From Plantago ovata (Eukaryota > Streptophyta > Magnoliopsida > Lamiales > Plantaginaceae), in NCBI GenBank assembly GCA_028274465.1, contig CM051458.1:11547566-11611565 (forward strand): DNA of 64,000 nucleotides. Direction: 5' to 3'. The notes beneath the pieces are model-generated. The model was not told where the DNA came from, did not search any database, and saw only the letters and a list, made by a program, of their open reading frames with translations. Positions 23,770 to 37,400 of this stretch are shown here, piece after piece. Each line of letters starts with the position of its first letter. Position 1 is the first letter of the stretch. A program made the translations under genes and the position numbers.

Positions 23770-25881
23770 ATGTCTTTAGGAGATGCTCCCTTGCTGAAGC
23801 TGGAGAATTACGAAAAATTGCGAAACAACATGATGCTACATCTTGAGGCCATTAGTGATGAGATGGTCACTGTCATTAATGATGGACCTATCAAGATCAC
23901 TAAGGTTGAAAGAAGTTTCCCTCACAAGACCACTGAAGCTGGAAAGGAAACTGTCTTAGGCGAACCAATGGATACCGTTGTGAGAGAGGAATGGACTTCT
24001 GACGAAGCTAAGAGATTTCGTCTTGATGGCCAAGCAAGAAACATCATCATTCGATCAACTCCGGATACCATACAGTGCAAACTGTGGGGTGCTAAAACTG
24101 CAAAGGAAGCTTGGAAAATGGTTCAAGATCTTTGTGCTGGATCTGACAAAACCAAGGAGAACAAACTTGAAGTACTTAAATTAAAGTTTCAAAACTTTAA
24201 GCAAGGTACAAACGAGTCACTGGAAGACTTGGATTTCAGATTCACAACTCTTGTTAGTGAAATGACAGCCTTGGGTGTTGGAAACATTTACTCAGATTCT
24301 GAGAAAGTGAAAACTATCATCAGAAGTTTGAATCAAGAATGGATCCACACTCAGAATTTCTATTACAATCAAGGAATGCCAGATATTACACCAACATAGT
24401 TGTTCTCTCATCTTGCTACTGTCAATTATGAGACAAAGCAAAGAGAAAATGTGTTTGCTGAAAAATCGCAAAACATTGCTCTTGCTGCAAAGCCGTCATC
24501 TTCTGAAAAGAAGAATGATAAAGAGCCTACTGATGAAAACTCTTTGGTTGTCAAAAACATGAAGAAATTCATCAGCAAGGAACTTGAAAGGCGAAAAGCA
24601 AAAGAGAAGCTGAAAAAGCATCTTAGTAATAACTACCATAAGTACAAGAATGAGACTAGCTCGCTGAATAAGCAAGCTCAGCAAGCTACTTCATCAGAAG
24701 AACCTGCAGTTGGAAATGATCTATGCTTTTACTGCAAAAAGCCTGGACACTTCAAAGCTAATTGCCCTTTGCTGAAAGGCAAATCTACTGAAAAGAAGAA
24801 GAAGTTCAAAAGAGCTTTTATTGCTGAAGAAAAGAAGAAGCTTCAAGCAAAAATCGATGCATTATGTATTGATACTAGCTCCGAAGACAGTGAGGATGAA
24901 AGTTCAGACACTGATGATGAAGAAGCCACTCTAGACGTGGAGATTGGCAAAGAAGTTTGTGGAATAGCTATGGAAGCTTATCCAGATGTGTCAAACTACG
25001 AATTCTGCCTCATGGCCGGTCAGGTAAACAACCCTACCTCTGACTCAGACTCAGAAAGTGAAGACGAGATTGACCTTGACAAGATTCAAGGAGAAATCGA
25101 AAGATTTGAGAAAACTCTGAGCAGACAGCAAGAGAAACTATAGATTGCTGAAACTCTGACCAAGCAGACTACTGAAAAGTATGTCTTGCTGAAGGAAGAG
25201 ACAGAAGAAAAGGATGCTGAAATAAAGCGTCTTAAGAAGTTAATTTCTGAAGCTATAGAGAAGAATTCTCAAATGGCATTAGAATTGGAAGAATATCAGT
25301 CCTCAGTTCTAAAGTTACTTGCTGAAATCCAAGAGATGAAAAAGATGAAAATCAATTTCAAATCTTATGTGGACGCAAGTAATACGCTGACTGAACTAAA
25401 CTCTTACTTGAGAGATCCATCTCAGAAAGAAGGTTTAGGTGCAACGTATGAAGGTGATGACGTAGAAATCTTGAGTAAAGATAAATCACTGATCTCCTTT
25501 GTACGTGCTACTGATAGTGGTCTACCAGAAATCTATCAGTTTGGTCAATCTAAGGTTGCTGAAACATGCAATCAAGTACCTTTGACCGTAAAGCCCGCTG
25601 TTGCTACTCAAAGTAACAAGACTTTAAAAGGAAAACAGGTTGCTGAGAAGCAAACTGGAAAGAAGAAGGATGTTGTGAAGCATCCCGCCAAACAAGTTGC
25701 TGAAAAGCAAGTTGTTAAGTCAAAAGGCAAGATTACTAAAAGTAATCAGAAGACCTTTGCTGACAAACCTGAATCAAGTAAGGTTGCTGACACAAAAGCT
25801 CAGCATTCTTCGAAAAGTGGACTCGGTTTCAAAACCAAGCAAAGTCAACTTTTTCACGAGTATAAGCAAAGTTAGCAAAGA
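23770..25881 (+). pseudogene. gag remains of Sirevirus-like element
   Basis: It starts MSLGDAPLLKLENY and has the UBN2-type gag helix bundle (KLWGAKTAKEAWKMV and following). A CCHC zinc knuckle (CFYCKKPGHFKANC) lies near 24724, followed by long Lys/Glu-rich coiled-coil segments. The frame is broken in a few places. Confidence 0.85.
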
Positions 25882-26186
25882 TACTTCAAAGAGATGAAGA
25901 AAATCAAGCCTAAGAGTTCTGAAAAGACTCTTAATGCTAGGGCTAGAAGGAACCTTGCTAGAAAAGAACTTACTGAAAAGTATGTTCAGCAAAAAGGTCA
26001 ACCGAGCAAGACACCACATCAGAAAGTGGATTTGATCAGCACGAATCAAAAGTCTTTCAGCTCAAAACCTCCTAGTTCCTCAGCAAGTAGAAAACAAGTC
26101 AAAGTTGAAAAACTTAAGACTTGGGTTTCCATTGGACGCATTCTTGAACATGTTAATGGACATCCATTATTGGATAATTAACTTGT

Positions 26187-29100
26187 TTGCTCTTGATTGT
26201 GCAGACTTCAGCCACGGAGACAAACGATGCAATCTGGCACTTTGATAGTGGTTGTGGAGAGCACATGACGGGCAACAAGAATAACCTTATAATCTATAGA
26301 CGGTGGTCTAAGGGTCCAACAATAAGGTTTGCTGGTGGAGGCTCCGGTTCTACAAAAGTCTATGGTGACGTGAAGTTAGGATGCATAACCATTACTGGAG
26401 TTCTTTATGTCAAAAATCTTAAGTTTAACCTTTTCAGCATGAGTCAGTTTGCTGACAAAGGATACTTCATCAAAATCAAAAGTGATGAATGTAAACTTAT
26501 AGATTTCGAGACTAAAAAGATAATTATGATTGCAAGAAGATCAGGAGGCTTGCACACCGTTGATTGGTCTTCAGCAATCGTTGAAAAATGCCTTGTCTCA
26601 GATCACGATTGCCTTGCTGAAAAAGCATGGTTATGGCATAAACGAACAAGTCATCTAAACTTCAAGACGCTGAATAAGCTGTCTAAAAAGGCACTTGTAG
26701 TTGGATTACCTAAGGTTACTTTTAAGAAGGATGGTGTTTGCAATGCATGTCAGCAAGGAAAGCAAACCAAATCTTCTTTCAAGAACAAGGCAGTACCGTC
26801 AACTACAAAACCTTTACAACTCTTGCACATGGACTTGTTTGAATCTTCTTCAACAAGCTATGCTGGTAAGAAGTATGGTCTAGTCGTGGTAGATGACTAT
26901 TCAAGATTCACTTGGGTAGTATTCATCAAGCACAAATCTGAAACCAAGACTGAAATACCTAACTTGCTGAATAAACTTGAAGTCATGAAAAATGACAAGG
27001 TAAAAGTCATAAGGACAGACCATGGTACTGAGTTTGTTAACCAGTACATAACTGAATATTGTATCTCAAAAGGAATACAACATCAGTTATCCTCAGTAAG
27101 AACACCACAACAAAACGGTGTTGCTGAACGGAAGAATCGTACCCTGAAAGAAGCCGCAAGAACAATGCTTGCTGACACTGAAATAAGTGAGGCTTACTGG
27201 GTTGAAGCGATTAATACCACCTGTTATACTCAAAACAGATGTTTGATTACTAAGGAATACAACAAAACTCCTTATGAATTGTTTGTTGGAAGACCTCCTA
27301 ACATCACTCATCTAAGAGTATTTGGTTGCAAGTGTTTCGTTCTTAACAATGATAGAGAATACCTAAGAACATTTCAACCAAAGGCAGACGAAGCGATATT
27401 TCTCGGCTACTCCTTGCATAGTAAAGCTTAAAGAGTTTACAACAAAAAGGCACAAAAGATCGAAGAATCAGTGCATGTTGTATTCTACGAAAAGTCACAA
27501 GGAGTGCCTACTGAAGAAGAAATATCAGAATGTATGAAAAAGTTAATCATACATGAGCAAAGAACTGAATCTAATGCTAGGCAAATCAAGTCAATTGAAC
27601 TAAATGATGATTCTGACAATGACTCTCCTTCCCCTAGTCATGACAAGATAAATATAGTTCACGACAAAGAATTTCCAGCAAAAGACGCGGTTGCTCCGGA
27701 AGTTGCTGAAATTACGCAATCTCCAGTGCCTGCTGATGAGCTACCTCAATCAAGCAATGCTGAACAAGCAGTTGCTGATGAACCAATCTCAGCAGAGACA
27801 CAAATTCCCAGTAGTACTGAACAAGTACATACTGAAGAGTCACATGCTGGTGAGCAAACATATCCTGATCCAACAAGTAGAAAACCTGTTAATAAATGGA
27901 TTAGAGATCATCCCTCTACGGATATGATTGGCGATATTAATAAACGCCAAGTGACTAGATCCAAAGCTACTCATGGACTTGCTGAAGAAGCAACTGTCGT
28001 AGAAGTAGAATCATTGTTCTCTTGCTTTGTTTCAGAAATTGAACCTAAAACCATAGAAGAAGCTTTAAAGCATTCTGAATGGATAAAGGCAATGCAAGAA
28101 GAACTGGATCAGTTTGAAAGAAACAAATTCTGGAAACTTGTACCACTTGTTGAAGGCAAGAAAGCTATTGGTACAAAGTGGGTGTTCAGAAACAAGCTGA
28201 GTGAGTCTGGTGAAGTAACAAGAAATAAAGCACGTTTAGTTGCTCAAGGTTACTGTCAGACTGAAGGATTGGACTATGATGAGTCTTATGCACCAGTTGC
28301 AAGATTGGATGCAATTAGGCTTTTCTTGGCCTTTGCTGCTCACAATGACTTCATTGTTTACCAAATGGATGTTAAAAGTGCATTCTTGAATGGTGAACTT
28401 GCTGAAGAAGTCTACCTAGAACAACCCCCTGGCTTTGAACTTCCCTCAGAAATCAAGATGGTATACAAGCTTCAGAAAGCTGTATATGGTCTAAAGCAAG
28501 CACCAAGAGCATGGTATGATACCTTGGCTAAGTTCTTGCTGGAAAATGGTTTCAAGAAAGGTGAAAGAAATGCTCATAAAATTTAGGATCAAAGAGGATG
28601 AGAAACCTGAAAAGATCCCTATGAGTGTTGGTACCAAATTGGGCTATACTAAAGAAGATAAAAGTGTTGAAGAACACAAGTATAGGAAGCTCATTGGTTC
28701 CTTGTTGTATTTAACAGCAAGTAGACCTGACATTTAGTATGCTGTTTGTGTGTGTGCAAGATTCCAATCTGATCCAAGAGAATCACACTACAAAAAGCCA
28801 ATCAAGATACTGAAATATGTCAAAGGTACAGTCAATGTTGGATTATGGTATCCTAAAGATTCTGGACTTGAATTGGTTGGTTATTCTGATGCTGATCATG
28901 GAGGATCAACTCTTGATAGAAAAAGTACCTCTGGAACTTGTTAGTTTTTGGGTACTAGATTAATATCATGGTTCAGCAAGAAGCAAACCTGTGTTGGCAG
29001 CTGGTTGTTGCACAACTCAAATCCTATGAATTCAGCAACAATTAAGAGATTATGGTATTTCTGCAAAGAAAACACCAATCTTTTGTGATAATACAAGTGC

Positions 29101-29314
29101 TATTGCTATCACGCAAAATTCTAAGTTTCACTCAAGGACTAAGCACATTGATATTAGACATCATTTCATTAGAGATCATGTAGAAAAAGGAGATATTGAG
29201 GTTGTAAAAGTAGGCACTGATGATCAGCTTGCTGACTTCTTTACAAAGCCCCTGCCAGATAATAGGTTCGCAATGCTAAGGTATAACCTTGGATTGATTG
29301 AACTACCTCAATAA
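26187..29314 (+). pseudogene. pol remains of Sirevirus-like element
   Basis: In order: Copia protease (WHFDSGCGEHMTGN), GAG-pre-integrase with an H-H-C-C finger (WLWHKRTSH ... CNACQQGK), integrase core (LLHMDLFESS, VVDDYSRFTW, TPQQNGVAERKNR), RT ([22 protein letters not shown]) and RNase H (SDADHGGSTLDRKST). Part of RT is missing and there are several breaks. Confidence 0.88.
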
Positions 29315-29331
29315 AGGATACATTTGGCAGA

Positions 29332-29700
29332 ATGCTGAAACAGGTATTCAGCAAGCCAAAGTATTCTTACTTTAAAGCTCCAATCTACTAATTTCTCCTA
29401 AGAAATGATAAGTCATTACATGATTGCTGAAACAGGCATTCAGCAAGTAATTCCTTCAAAACGGGTTTTTGTTAGGAAACTTGATCACTTGCTGAGACAG
29501 GCACTCAGTAAGAGAAAAACCTTAAGGATTGCTGAAACAGGCATTCAGACAATCAAAGATACTGAAACAGGTATTCAAGTATCAAGGGAATATTCTGAAA
29601 CGGGAACTCAAAAAAAGAGCAAAACTCATTTCTCAGATCTTACCAAAGGATATCTCAAGTACAAAAGAATTTACTGATACGGGAAATCAGAAATATCTTT
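29332..29700 (+). repeat. Array of small hairpins with ACAGGYA loops
   Basis: Seven related motifs begin near 29332, 29425, 29494, 29531, 29561, 29595 and 29674. Each has a short stem around the loop word ACAGGCA, ACAGGTA or ACGGGA. Stem bases change in pairs: CTGAA with TTCAG, CTGAG with CTCAG, CTGAT with ATCAG. The array lies just after pol of the Sirevirus-like element. The sixth motif pairs poorly. Confidence 0.75.
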
Positions 29701-30222
29701 TAAACTTAAGAAAATATGAGATATCTGAGTAAGGGGGAACTTTCAGCAAGTATCTAGGATGATAATACAAACTCGCTGAAAAGATTCTTGTCTATTTCAG
29801 CAAGCAATCTAATCCCTTATAACTCGGTAAAATCAATTTGTGACGTTGATCGGGCACAGATAAACTCGTAATAATCATAACATGAAATTCAATCGTGGCT
29901 ATTGATTAAAAGGAGTTACTAATCTAACGGTTAATAAAACAAAGAGAGAGAGTGCTCTGACGGTTTCAAGTTAGTAGGCCACTACGCATTTAATGCAAAG
30001 GCTCCACTAACGCCTGTGTTTCTCTGTTTTACCCTTGCTGAGAGCTCAAATCGATTGAGTTTCTCACACATCAGAGACACTATATAAAGAAGGAGTTAGA
30101 GAAATGACAAAATTCTTTAACTCACATTTCCTTTCTCTGCAAATTTTAGCCTAAATCTACTGTACCTCCGGTCAAAAAGCAAACTATCTCTTTTCATACA
30201 AATATTCTTCTCTATATAAGAA

Positions 30223-30862
30223 ATGGCACCAAAGAGACAGTCTTCCAAGTCCTCAAAGTCATCTAAGGTTGACAATGCTGAGACACGCACTGCTCCGGTG
30301 ATTACTCCGGCAACAAACACAACGAAAGTTGTGTTGAAAAACGATAGGATATCGGAAAAACCTATGCCTCTGTCATATCTTGACACTGCAAAGTGTGAGA
30401 TGTTGATGCAATGGGGAGGTTTTGCAAAAGAGAAGTACATTAGGTACTTCTATGAACAAGAACTCGATGACGAGAATGAAGAGGCGCTTGAGTTTATCAA
30501 GCAGCAAAGCCTCATGCACTTTATATCTGCTCGCACTAAGCAAGTGAGCATGATAGATACAATGGAATTCTACAACAATGCAGAAATCCAGTCCCTTACT
30601 GATAGTAAAGGAGTCACTGAAAAAGTGATCTTTACTACAGTTCAGAACACGCAAATCGTCCTGAAATGGACTGATTTAGCGGAAATATTTCAGATTCCAA
30701 CCACTGGAACTGAAGATGACGTCACTGCCACTGACGAAGAAATTGAAGCTTTCTACAGTGACGTCAGAAATGAGAAAATGAAGAAAGGCGAGATTGCTCC
30801 CGTGACTTGGACAAAGCACGTTAAAAGGAAGCATATCTGTCATTCACTTGGTCTAGTAGCTC
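30223..30862 (+). pseudogene. Extra 3' ORF region of Sirevirus-like element, first part
   Basis: It starts MAPKRQSSKSSKSSK after a TATATAAAG stretch (30082-30089). The Lys/Ser-rich head is followed by a helical region. Sireviruses often have an added ORF here, sometimes called envelope-like; its function is unknown. The inner Copia inserts at 30863. Confidence 0.6.
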
Positions 30863-32948
30863 TGATAGTGTATATGTCCTAGAGACAGTCCTTACTAAGG
30901 GCATGGTGCCCTTATAGAGGACATATATGTACTATTACACAGGTCAACGTAATATAATATATGTTTGTTGCATTTTACTATTGAGTATCGCTTTCATATT
31001 TATATTACACCAGGCTGCAGCATGTCATATCTTTATTGCTGTCTGTATTGATATTAAACATGTCCCCTCAGATAGATGACCGATCACACAGTTAGTGGGA
31101 GCTATGTGAGTTATCATCTATCCCAAACTCTCCCTAGTCGTGGTGCATCTCGGATGTGGGGGTCTGAATGAACCTGACAAGACTAGTATGCGTGGAGATT
31201 ATACTTGTTGGAGCAAGTGTGAGCCGATCCCACGGCCACGGAACGGATTGTTGGACAATCAAGGAACGTTCCCATAACTGCGCATAGTTGTTCGAAGAAG
31301 CTTTATCGAACAATGGAAGTACCCACCGGACACTCCCATCGATGTATACTCTACACCGACGTGTCTATGGGAACCGGTGAGTTGTCGAAGTGATGCCATT
31401 CGTCCTTTGCACTTACAGGACTTTATCATCACATTTGTTGCCCCATATCCTTGGTGGACCCGTCGATGTCAGCTCTGAATAAGCAGCTGACCTAAGACAC
31501 GATCCAGGATTATGGCTAAATACAAATCGGGGTGATAAGTGATTCTGTGAAGGATTCATCTCTCAAGTGTAGCACAGGAGAGCACTGCTCATAGTCTGCA
31601 TAGTTGTGTTGGTAAAGTCACTGGCCAGTGCAAATGATATATTATGATGGTCATAAGTATATCTTAACCAAGCAACTCCCTGAGACGCCCGTGGATGTAT
31701 TATTGGGATAGACACATCATCGATCCTAGATACATTCGAGCAAGTCAGATGAAGGGACGTTACCATCGCCGCGTTGAGCGCAACAGGCTTCGCAACGAAA
31801 GGGTTAGCTTTGAGAAACCTCTCAAACGTCCTCGCGTATTAATATTGCAAATGGAACCGTCTAGGAATTCCATGTTGCCTAGTCTAGGACTTGCTTAATA
31901 CGATGAGGCCCTATGGGTCACACTATGTGGTGATTCAGCCTATCAGAAGATCCTTGAAGATGGAATCACAATTAATTTGGAATTAATTGTGATTGATGGA
32001 TTATAATTGATTTGGAATTAATTATAAGAATTGGTGGCTCAATTAATGATTTGGAATTATTAATTGAATTGGCTAATTAATTGTATTTTATGTAAATACA
32101 ATTAAAGATTATATTTTGGAAATATAATGGAGGTTTGATTATAAAGGATATGTTGATTTAGAATTGACATATGCACTTGGGCAAAATCTACTTGGAGTTT
32201 GGATTGCCTTAGAAATATAAGTGGGTCCCAAAAGTGGGACCCACGTCCCGTAGGAAAAGGCGCGCGCGCGCGTGGCTGGGTAGGGGAAGGAGTTCGACTC
32301 CTTCCTCTATTAGAAGTCCAAGGGATAAGTTAGATTTTCCTGATTGAGTTTTAATTTGATTGGGAATGAATCTAGACTTGATATTGGTTTCCTTGTGGGA
32401 TAAGAATTAGATTCTTATTCCTTTACGAAGTCTAATTGCTTATGCTTTAGGCTTCTATAGACTACTATATATAGTAGACTATTAGAGAGAGTTTTATATA
32501 CAGTTTTGAACACAATTTCAGACACAGTTATTCTACCCAGTTTTCTTAGAGAAAATAAAACTCTCCCCTCCTCCCTTAGCCTCACGCGCACGCACCACCA
32601 CCGGAGGGAATTGCCGCCCCGTCTTCTTGGTCACACAAAGAATATCCTAGCATTCTTCCGATAGGCTGTTCATCCGTGGATACCAAGGTTGAGGTTCTAG
32701 GAGCTGGAAACTAACTCTTATTGTCTTGCAGATATACAGAGTATTGTAGATATCTTCGACTTCGACGAAGGAGAAGATACACCGGAATATTACGAAGACT
32801 TGGAAGCTGCTTTGGAAGTAAGGTTAGTCTTCTAATTGGCGTGTTTATATATATACGACATATGCATAATCAATTAACCAGTATGTTAAGAAATTTTTTG
32901 AAATTCCGCTGCGTACCCTAGGGGTAACTCTGACCATATTTTCTTACA
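30863..32948 (+). repeat. 5' LTR of inner Copia
   Basis: Starts TGATAGTGTATATG, ends TTTTCTTACA. The palindrome CTACTATATATAGTAG at 32462-32477 contains the likely TATA box. An alternating GC tract (about 32260-32272) is prone to change between copies. Confidence 0.95.
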
Positions 32949-33682
32949 GTGGTATCAGAGCCAGGTTAATTGATTACGTATATACGTATATATATATTGT
33001 ATGATTTTGTAGATATGTGGATGCAATTGATTCTATGATGAATTCGATTTTCAAAAGTTTTGTTTTTTATATAAATTTAGAATTTATATTTTTCAAAAAA
33101 AAAAAAAAGAAAATTTTAATATATATAATTTTTGAAAAAAAAAATTTTTCCCCCGCGGGCACCGGGGCCCGTCCCACGTTTTAAAAAAAAAAAACAAAAA
33201 AAATTATATATTTTCGGGTTGGACCCAAAATCGAATTTTGAAAGTTTTGAGGATTGAATTTTATATTTGGAATATAAATATGATTTAATTGTAATTGTTT
33301 TAAACTAGAGGCGTTAAATTTAATTAGTATAAAGTTAAAGGGCTTATTTGTAATTTATCAATTTATTGTTTGTTGCAAATTGGTCCTTCTACTTTTGAAT
33401 TTTAGATTTAACACCTCTAAGGTTTTTAAAATTATAATTAAGTCCTTCGGGTCTTCGAAAATTGCTACTTGGTCAATAGAATTTTCGAATGTCCAATCTA
33501 GTCCAAATTTTCAATTATTTCATAGAGATTATAAGTATGAGATTATAATTTTCATAATGAAATTATGAAGTCATTTGCCATCCACATAGGCCACTACTTG
33601 TTTCATATGCTCAATATGCTATTGTTTGACAATGCATGTTCAAATACCATGTTTTTACATTTCGTTCGACCGCTATGCATGC

Positions 33683-33833
33683 GAGGGTAGGCGGCGCCCT
33701 CTTATATGTCGGACCGCATATTTATGTATGGGTAGGCGGCACCCATTATGTGCTTGACCGCGTTTAGAACTAGAATGGATAGGCGGCATCCATTACGTGT
33801 AGACCGTTCATGCATGATGGGTAGGCGGCGCCC
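33683..33833 (+). repeat. Four tandem hairpins with constant AGGCGGC loop
   Basis: Stem-loops lie at 33683-33701, 33728-33746, 33774-33794 and 33819-33833, spaced about 45-48 bases, each with loop AGGCGGC. The stems are GAGGGT with GCCCTC, ATGGGT with ACCCAT, AATGGAT with ATCCATT, and GGGT with GCCC. Changes on one side are matched on the other. The word GACCG recurs between hairpins. All lie in the untranslated leader of the inner Copia. Confidence 0.8.
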
Positions 33834-34019
33834 TTATTCGTTTGTAGATGACTGATAACAACCCTCAAGCTACAAGCCCCAATCAATATAAGTACAGAAA
33901 TATGTAAATGTATGTATTTCTGAGATGCTTTTCATAGGGTGCTTTAATTCTGAACTTTCATTGCGTTTTCTTGTATTGGCGACCTCGTCTTACAAGACTC
34001 GCAGTAATCGTCGGATTAG

Positions 34020-34205
34020 AGTAAGCCTATGGTTATGACTTACTGCATATTGTATCTAGCGACCTCGATAGGTACAATATGTAGGGCATCGGGTTAAATT
34101 AGATTTAACAACCAAGAGTTGCGTGACGCAATTGGATAGTCTTACTAGTCCTACCGGTCATATTATGCTATGCGACCAGCCCCCGTTGGAGTATGGCATA
34201 ATATG
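34020..34205 (+). other. Structured leader of inner Copia: long hairpins with GCGACC in the loop
   Basis: A 12-bp stem (34043-34054 with 34073-34084, one G-U pair) encloses GCGACC at 34059-34064. A 10-bp perfect stem (34159-34168 with 34196-34205) encloses GCGACC at 34172-34177. A third GCGACC is at 33979-33984 beside a small stem. They lie between the primer site and gag, where RNA packaging or translation signals would be expected. Confidence 0.65.
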
Positions 34206-34406
34206 GATTTGGATCTTGGCCACTACGGTAACTTGTTGGACATTACCCGTATGTTTGTTGTGGGGGCAAGCATATGTGAAAATAGTGGGAGCTAAACAGC
34301 TAAAGGACCTTGTTGTTTAGTTATGTTGACTGTGTATTTAGAAATGATATTTCTATAGTTGATTTATTGTTTTCGTTCTATATTATTTCTCCTTAGGATA
34401 TTAGAT

Positions 34407-37400
34407 ATGGCGATACCGTCCTCCGAGCTTGTTGCCAACTTGGAGTTGCAAAAGCTAATAGGACCAAACTATGTGGATTGGATCCATGAGGTACGAAAGA
34501 TGCTATGGTACAATGAGGTTGAGTACGTCTTGGACGAACCTATCCCTCCACCTCCCACTGAATTCACTACGGCAACCTATGATTGCTATTATGAATTGGA
34601 AGTGGAAAGGGCCGAGTTTGTAAAGAACTTGTTGCTGAATGCTATGTCTGACAATATGGTTGGACCATGTCGAGACAAGGAACCATATGAGATTGTAAAA
34701 TATCTCTCCTCATTCTTGGATGCTCCAAGGATGTGTGAAGGGTTCGAAGCTATCAAGATCATGCTTATCAATAGGCTTGAGACAGAAGAGCTGTCGCCTG
34801 AACAAGTTAAGTCATTGATTGACTTTCTCCTACAACTTGTTGGATATGGCTTAGAGCTAGAAGCTAAGGCTTCCATTATCTTGATCGTGCAAAGATTGTT
34901 GCAATCTATTCACAATCCCAATGTTGGGGTAGCAACAGAGTTGATTGCTGAGAGACCCGTTGCCAACAAATTCCCAAGGGTCAATCGTAGACCCAAAAGG
35001 AAGAGGGGTGGCAAGAATGGGCGCTATCGTAGGATGGCTGAATTTCGACTTAGGATCGAGATTTGTCTCTATTGCAAGCTCAAGGGCCACTGGAAGAAAG
35101 ATTGCCCTAAGCTTAGGGCAGATCAGGCTGAGAAGTCATCGACTTCTGGCTCAGGTATGTTTGTTATTGAAATGAACATGACTACTTTTGACTCCAATGG
35201 TTGGGTATTAGATACAGCCTGTGGCTCACACATTTGTAATAATGTGCAGGGGCTAATTGATCACATGCTAGTCAAGCGAGGTGAAATCGACTTGCATGTT
35301 GGGAACGGCAATCCAGTTGAAGCCAAACGCGTTGGACGCAGCAAGATAGATTTACCTTCGGGACAATGTTTAGAACTTGATAATGTTTATTTTGTTCCAT
35401 CCATTGTCAGAAATATTATTTCCATTCCATTGTTAGACAATATGGGTTTTTCCTTTCGATTTGCGAATAATACTTGTTATTTTTCATTAAATAATCAGTA
35501 TTATGGAAAGGCTCGCTTGGTGAATGGTTTATATATTTTGCAAAGTAGTCTACCTTTATTTCAAATACATAACAAACAACCGTCTTCAAATAAGAAGAAT
35601 AATCCATCTTATCTATGGCATTGTCGGCTAGGCCATATCAATGAAACACGGATTCAAAGACTAAGAAAGTTGGACTACTTAGAACCATTTGATTTCGAAT
35701 CATATGGTACATGTGAATCTTGTGTTAAGGGTAAGATGACGAACAAACCTTTTGTTGGACAAGGTGTTCGTGCCACTCGCTGCTTAGAGCTCATACATAC
35801 CGATGTATGTGGACCGTTTAAAGTCCATGCGCGTGGGGGTTATCCTTACTTCGTTACCTTTACTGACGATTTCTCAAGGTATGGATATATTTATCTTATG
35901 AAGAATAAATCCGAGACCTTTGGGAAATTCAAGGAGTTTAGGAATGAGGTCGAGAATGAATTGAACCTAAGGATAGTCACTCTTCGATCAGATCGAGGAG
36001 GTGAATACCTTAGTGAAGAATTTATCGATTACTTGAAGGAAAATGGGATTCAATCGCAATGGACTCCTCCTGGAACACCACAGTTAAACGGTGTGTCTGA
36101 GAGGAGGAATCAAACCCTGTTAGACATGGTAAGATCAATGATTGGATTCTCGACTCTTCCAAAGTATCTGTGGAGATATGCACTACAAACTGCAATCTAC
36201 ATTCTGAACCGTGTACCATCTAAATCAGTGGAGAAAACTCCTTATGAGTTATGGAAGGGAAAGAAGCCTTCACTAGGCTATCTTAGACCTTGGGCTGTCC
36301 TGCGATAGTCAAGCTGATGCTCACTGATAAGTTAGATGCCAAGGGTGTCAAAGTATATTTTATAGGCTATCCTCGTCAGACGAGAGGCTATGAACTCTAT
36401 CATGCTGAAGATCACAAGGTGATCGTGTCTAGAAACGTGAAGTTTTTAGAAGCTGAATACCTCGAAGAAGAGAGGTTAGATGATATGATAGAACTTGAAG
36501 AAATTCAAGACTTTGACACGCGCGAACATGAGGTCTCTAAATCTTCTGATTTGGACTCAAGTTCAGTGGGAGCTTTCGAAGCAGACAAGGGTGATGATAT
36601 GACACTTGCTAGGCATATCATAGTCAGTGGAAGTCCTGTGATTAGATCAACAGTTGAAACCACACCTGTAGAACCCGTTGTCAACCAACCTGTGCAACAA
36701 GTTGCACAAGAGCAGCCTCCCGCAAGGGAACAGGGTTGCGCCCAACGACCAGCTGCATCAGTACCCACTGATAATGTTCGTGTTACACGAAGCCAGAAAA
36801 GAAAAGCACCAGAACAAGTCGAGCTCCGTAGGTCGAAGAGGATCCTTAGAGGACCTTAGAAGCAAAGCCTTATGATAGAAGACATCAGTGAACTTGATGT
36901 CGGTTTATCAGATCGGGAAGATCCCGAGACCTACAAAGAGGCAATAATTGATATTAACTCAGACAAATGGCAAGAGGCCATGGAATTAGAAATGGATTCA
37001 ATGTACCAGAACCAAGTTTGGAACTTGGTAGACTTGCCCCAAGGGGTTAGACCAATTGGGTGCAAATGGGTCTTTAAACGAAAGACAGATGCCGAAGGCA
37101 AGGTACAAACGCACAAAGCTAGGCTTGTGGCGAAAGGCTACACGCAAAGGTATGGCATCGATTACGATGAAACCTTTTCACCGGTAGCAAAATTGAAGTC
37201 CATTCGAATTCTACTTGCGATAGCTGCCTACTATGATTATGAAATCTGGCAGATGGATGTAAAGACAGCCTTGCTCAATGGCAACCTTGAGGAAGAGGTC
37301 TATATGGTACAGCCGGAAGGTTTTATTAGTAAAACCAGGCCAACTGCTGTATGAAATTACAAGGATCCATCTATGGGCTAAAGCAAGCGTCAAGGAGCTG

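Noticed and set aside
31695-31898. 67-codon ORF conserved at 18835, 31695 and 39341
   Set aside because: It lies within the three copies of the same LTR, so conservation reflects shared descent, and it has no known domain.
33683-33833. CRISPR-like array
   Set aside because: Regular spacing is present but the units are hairpins with variable stems in a plant retrotransposon leader; no cas genes exist and CRISPR is not found in plant nuclear DNA.
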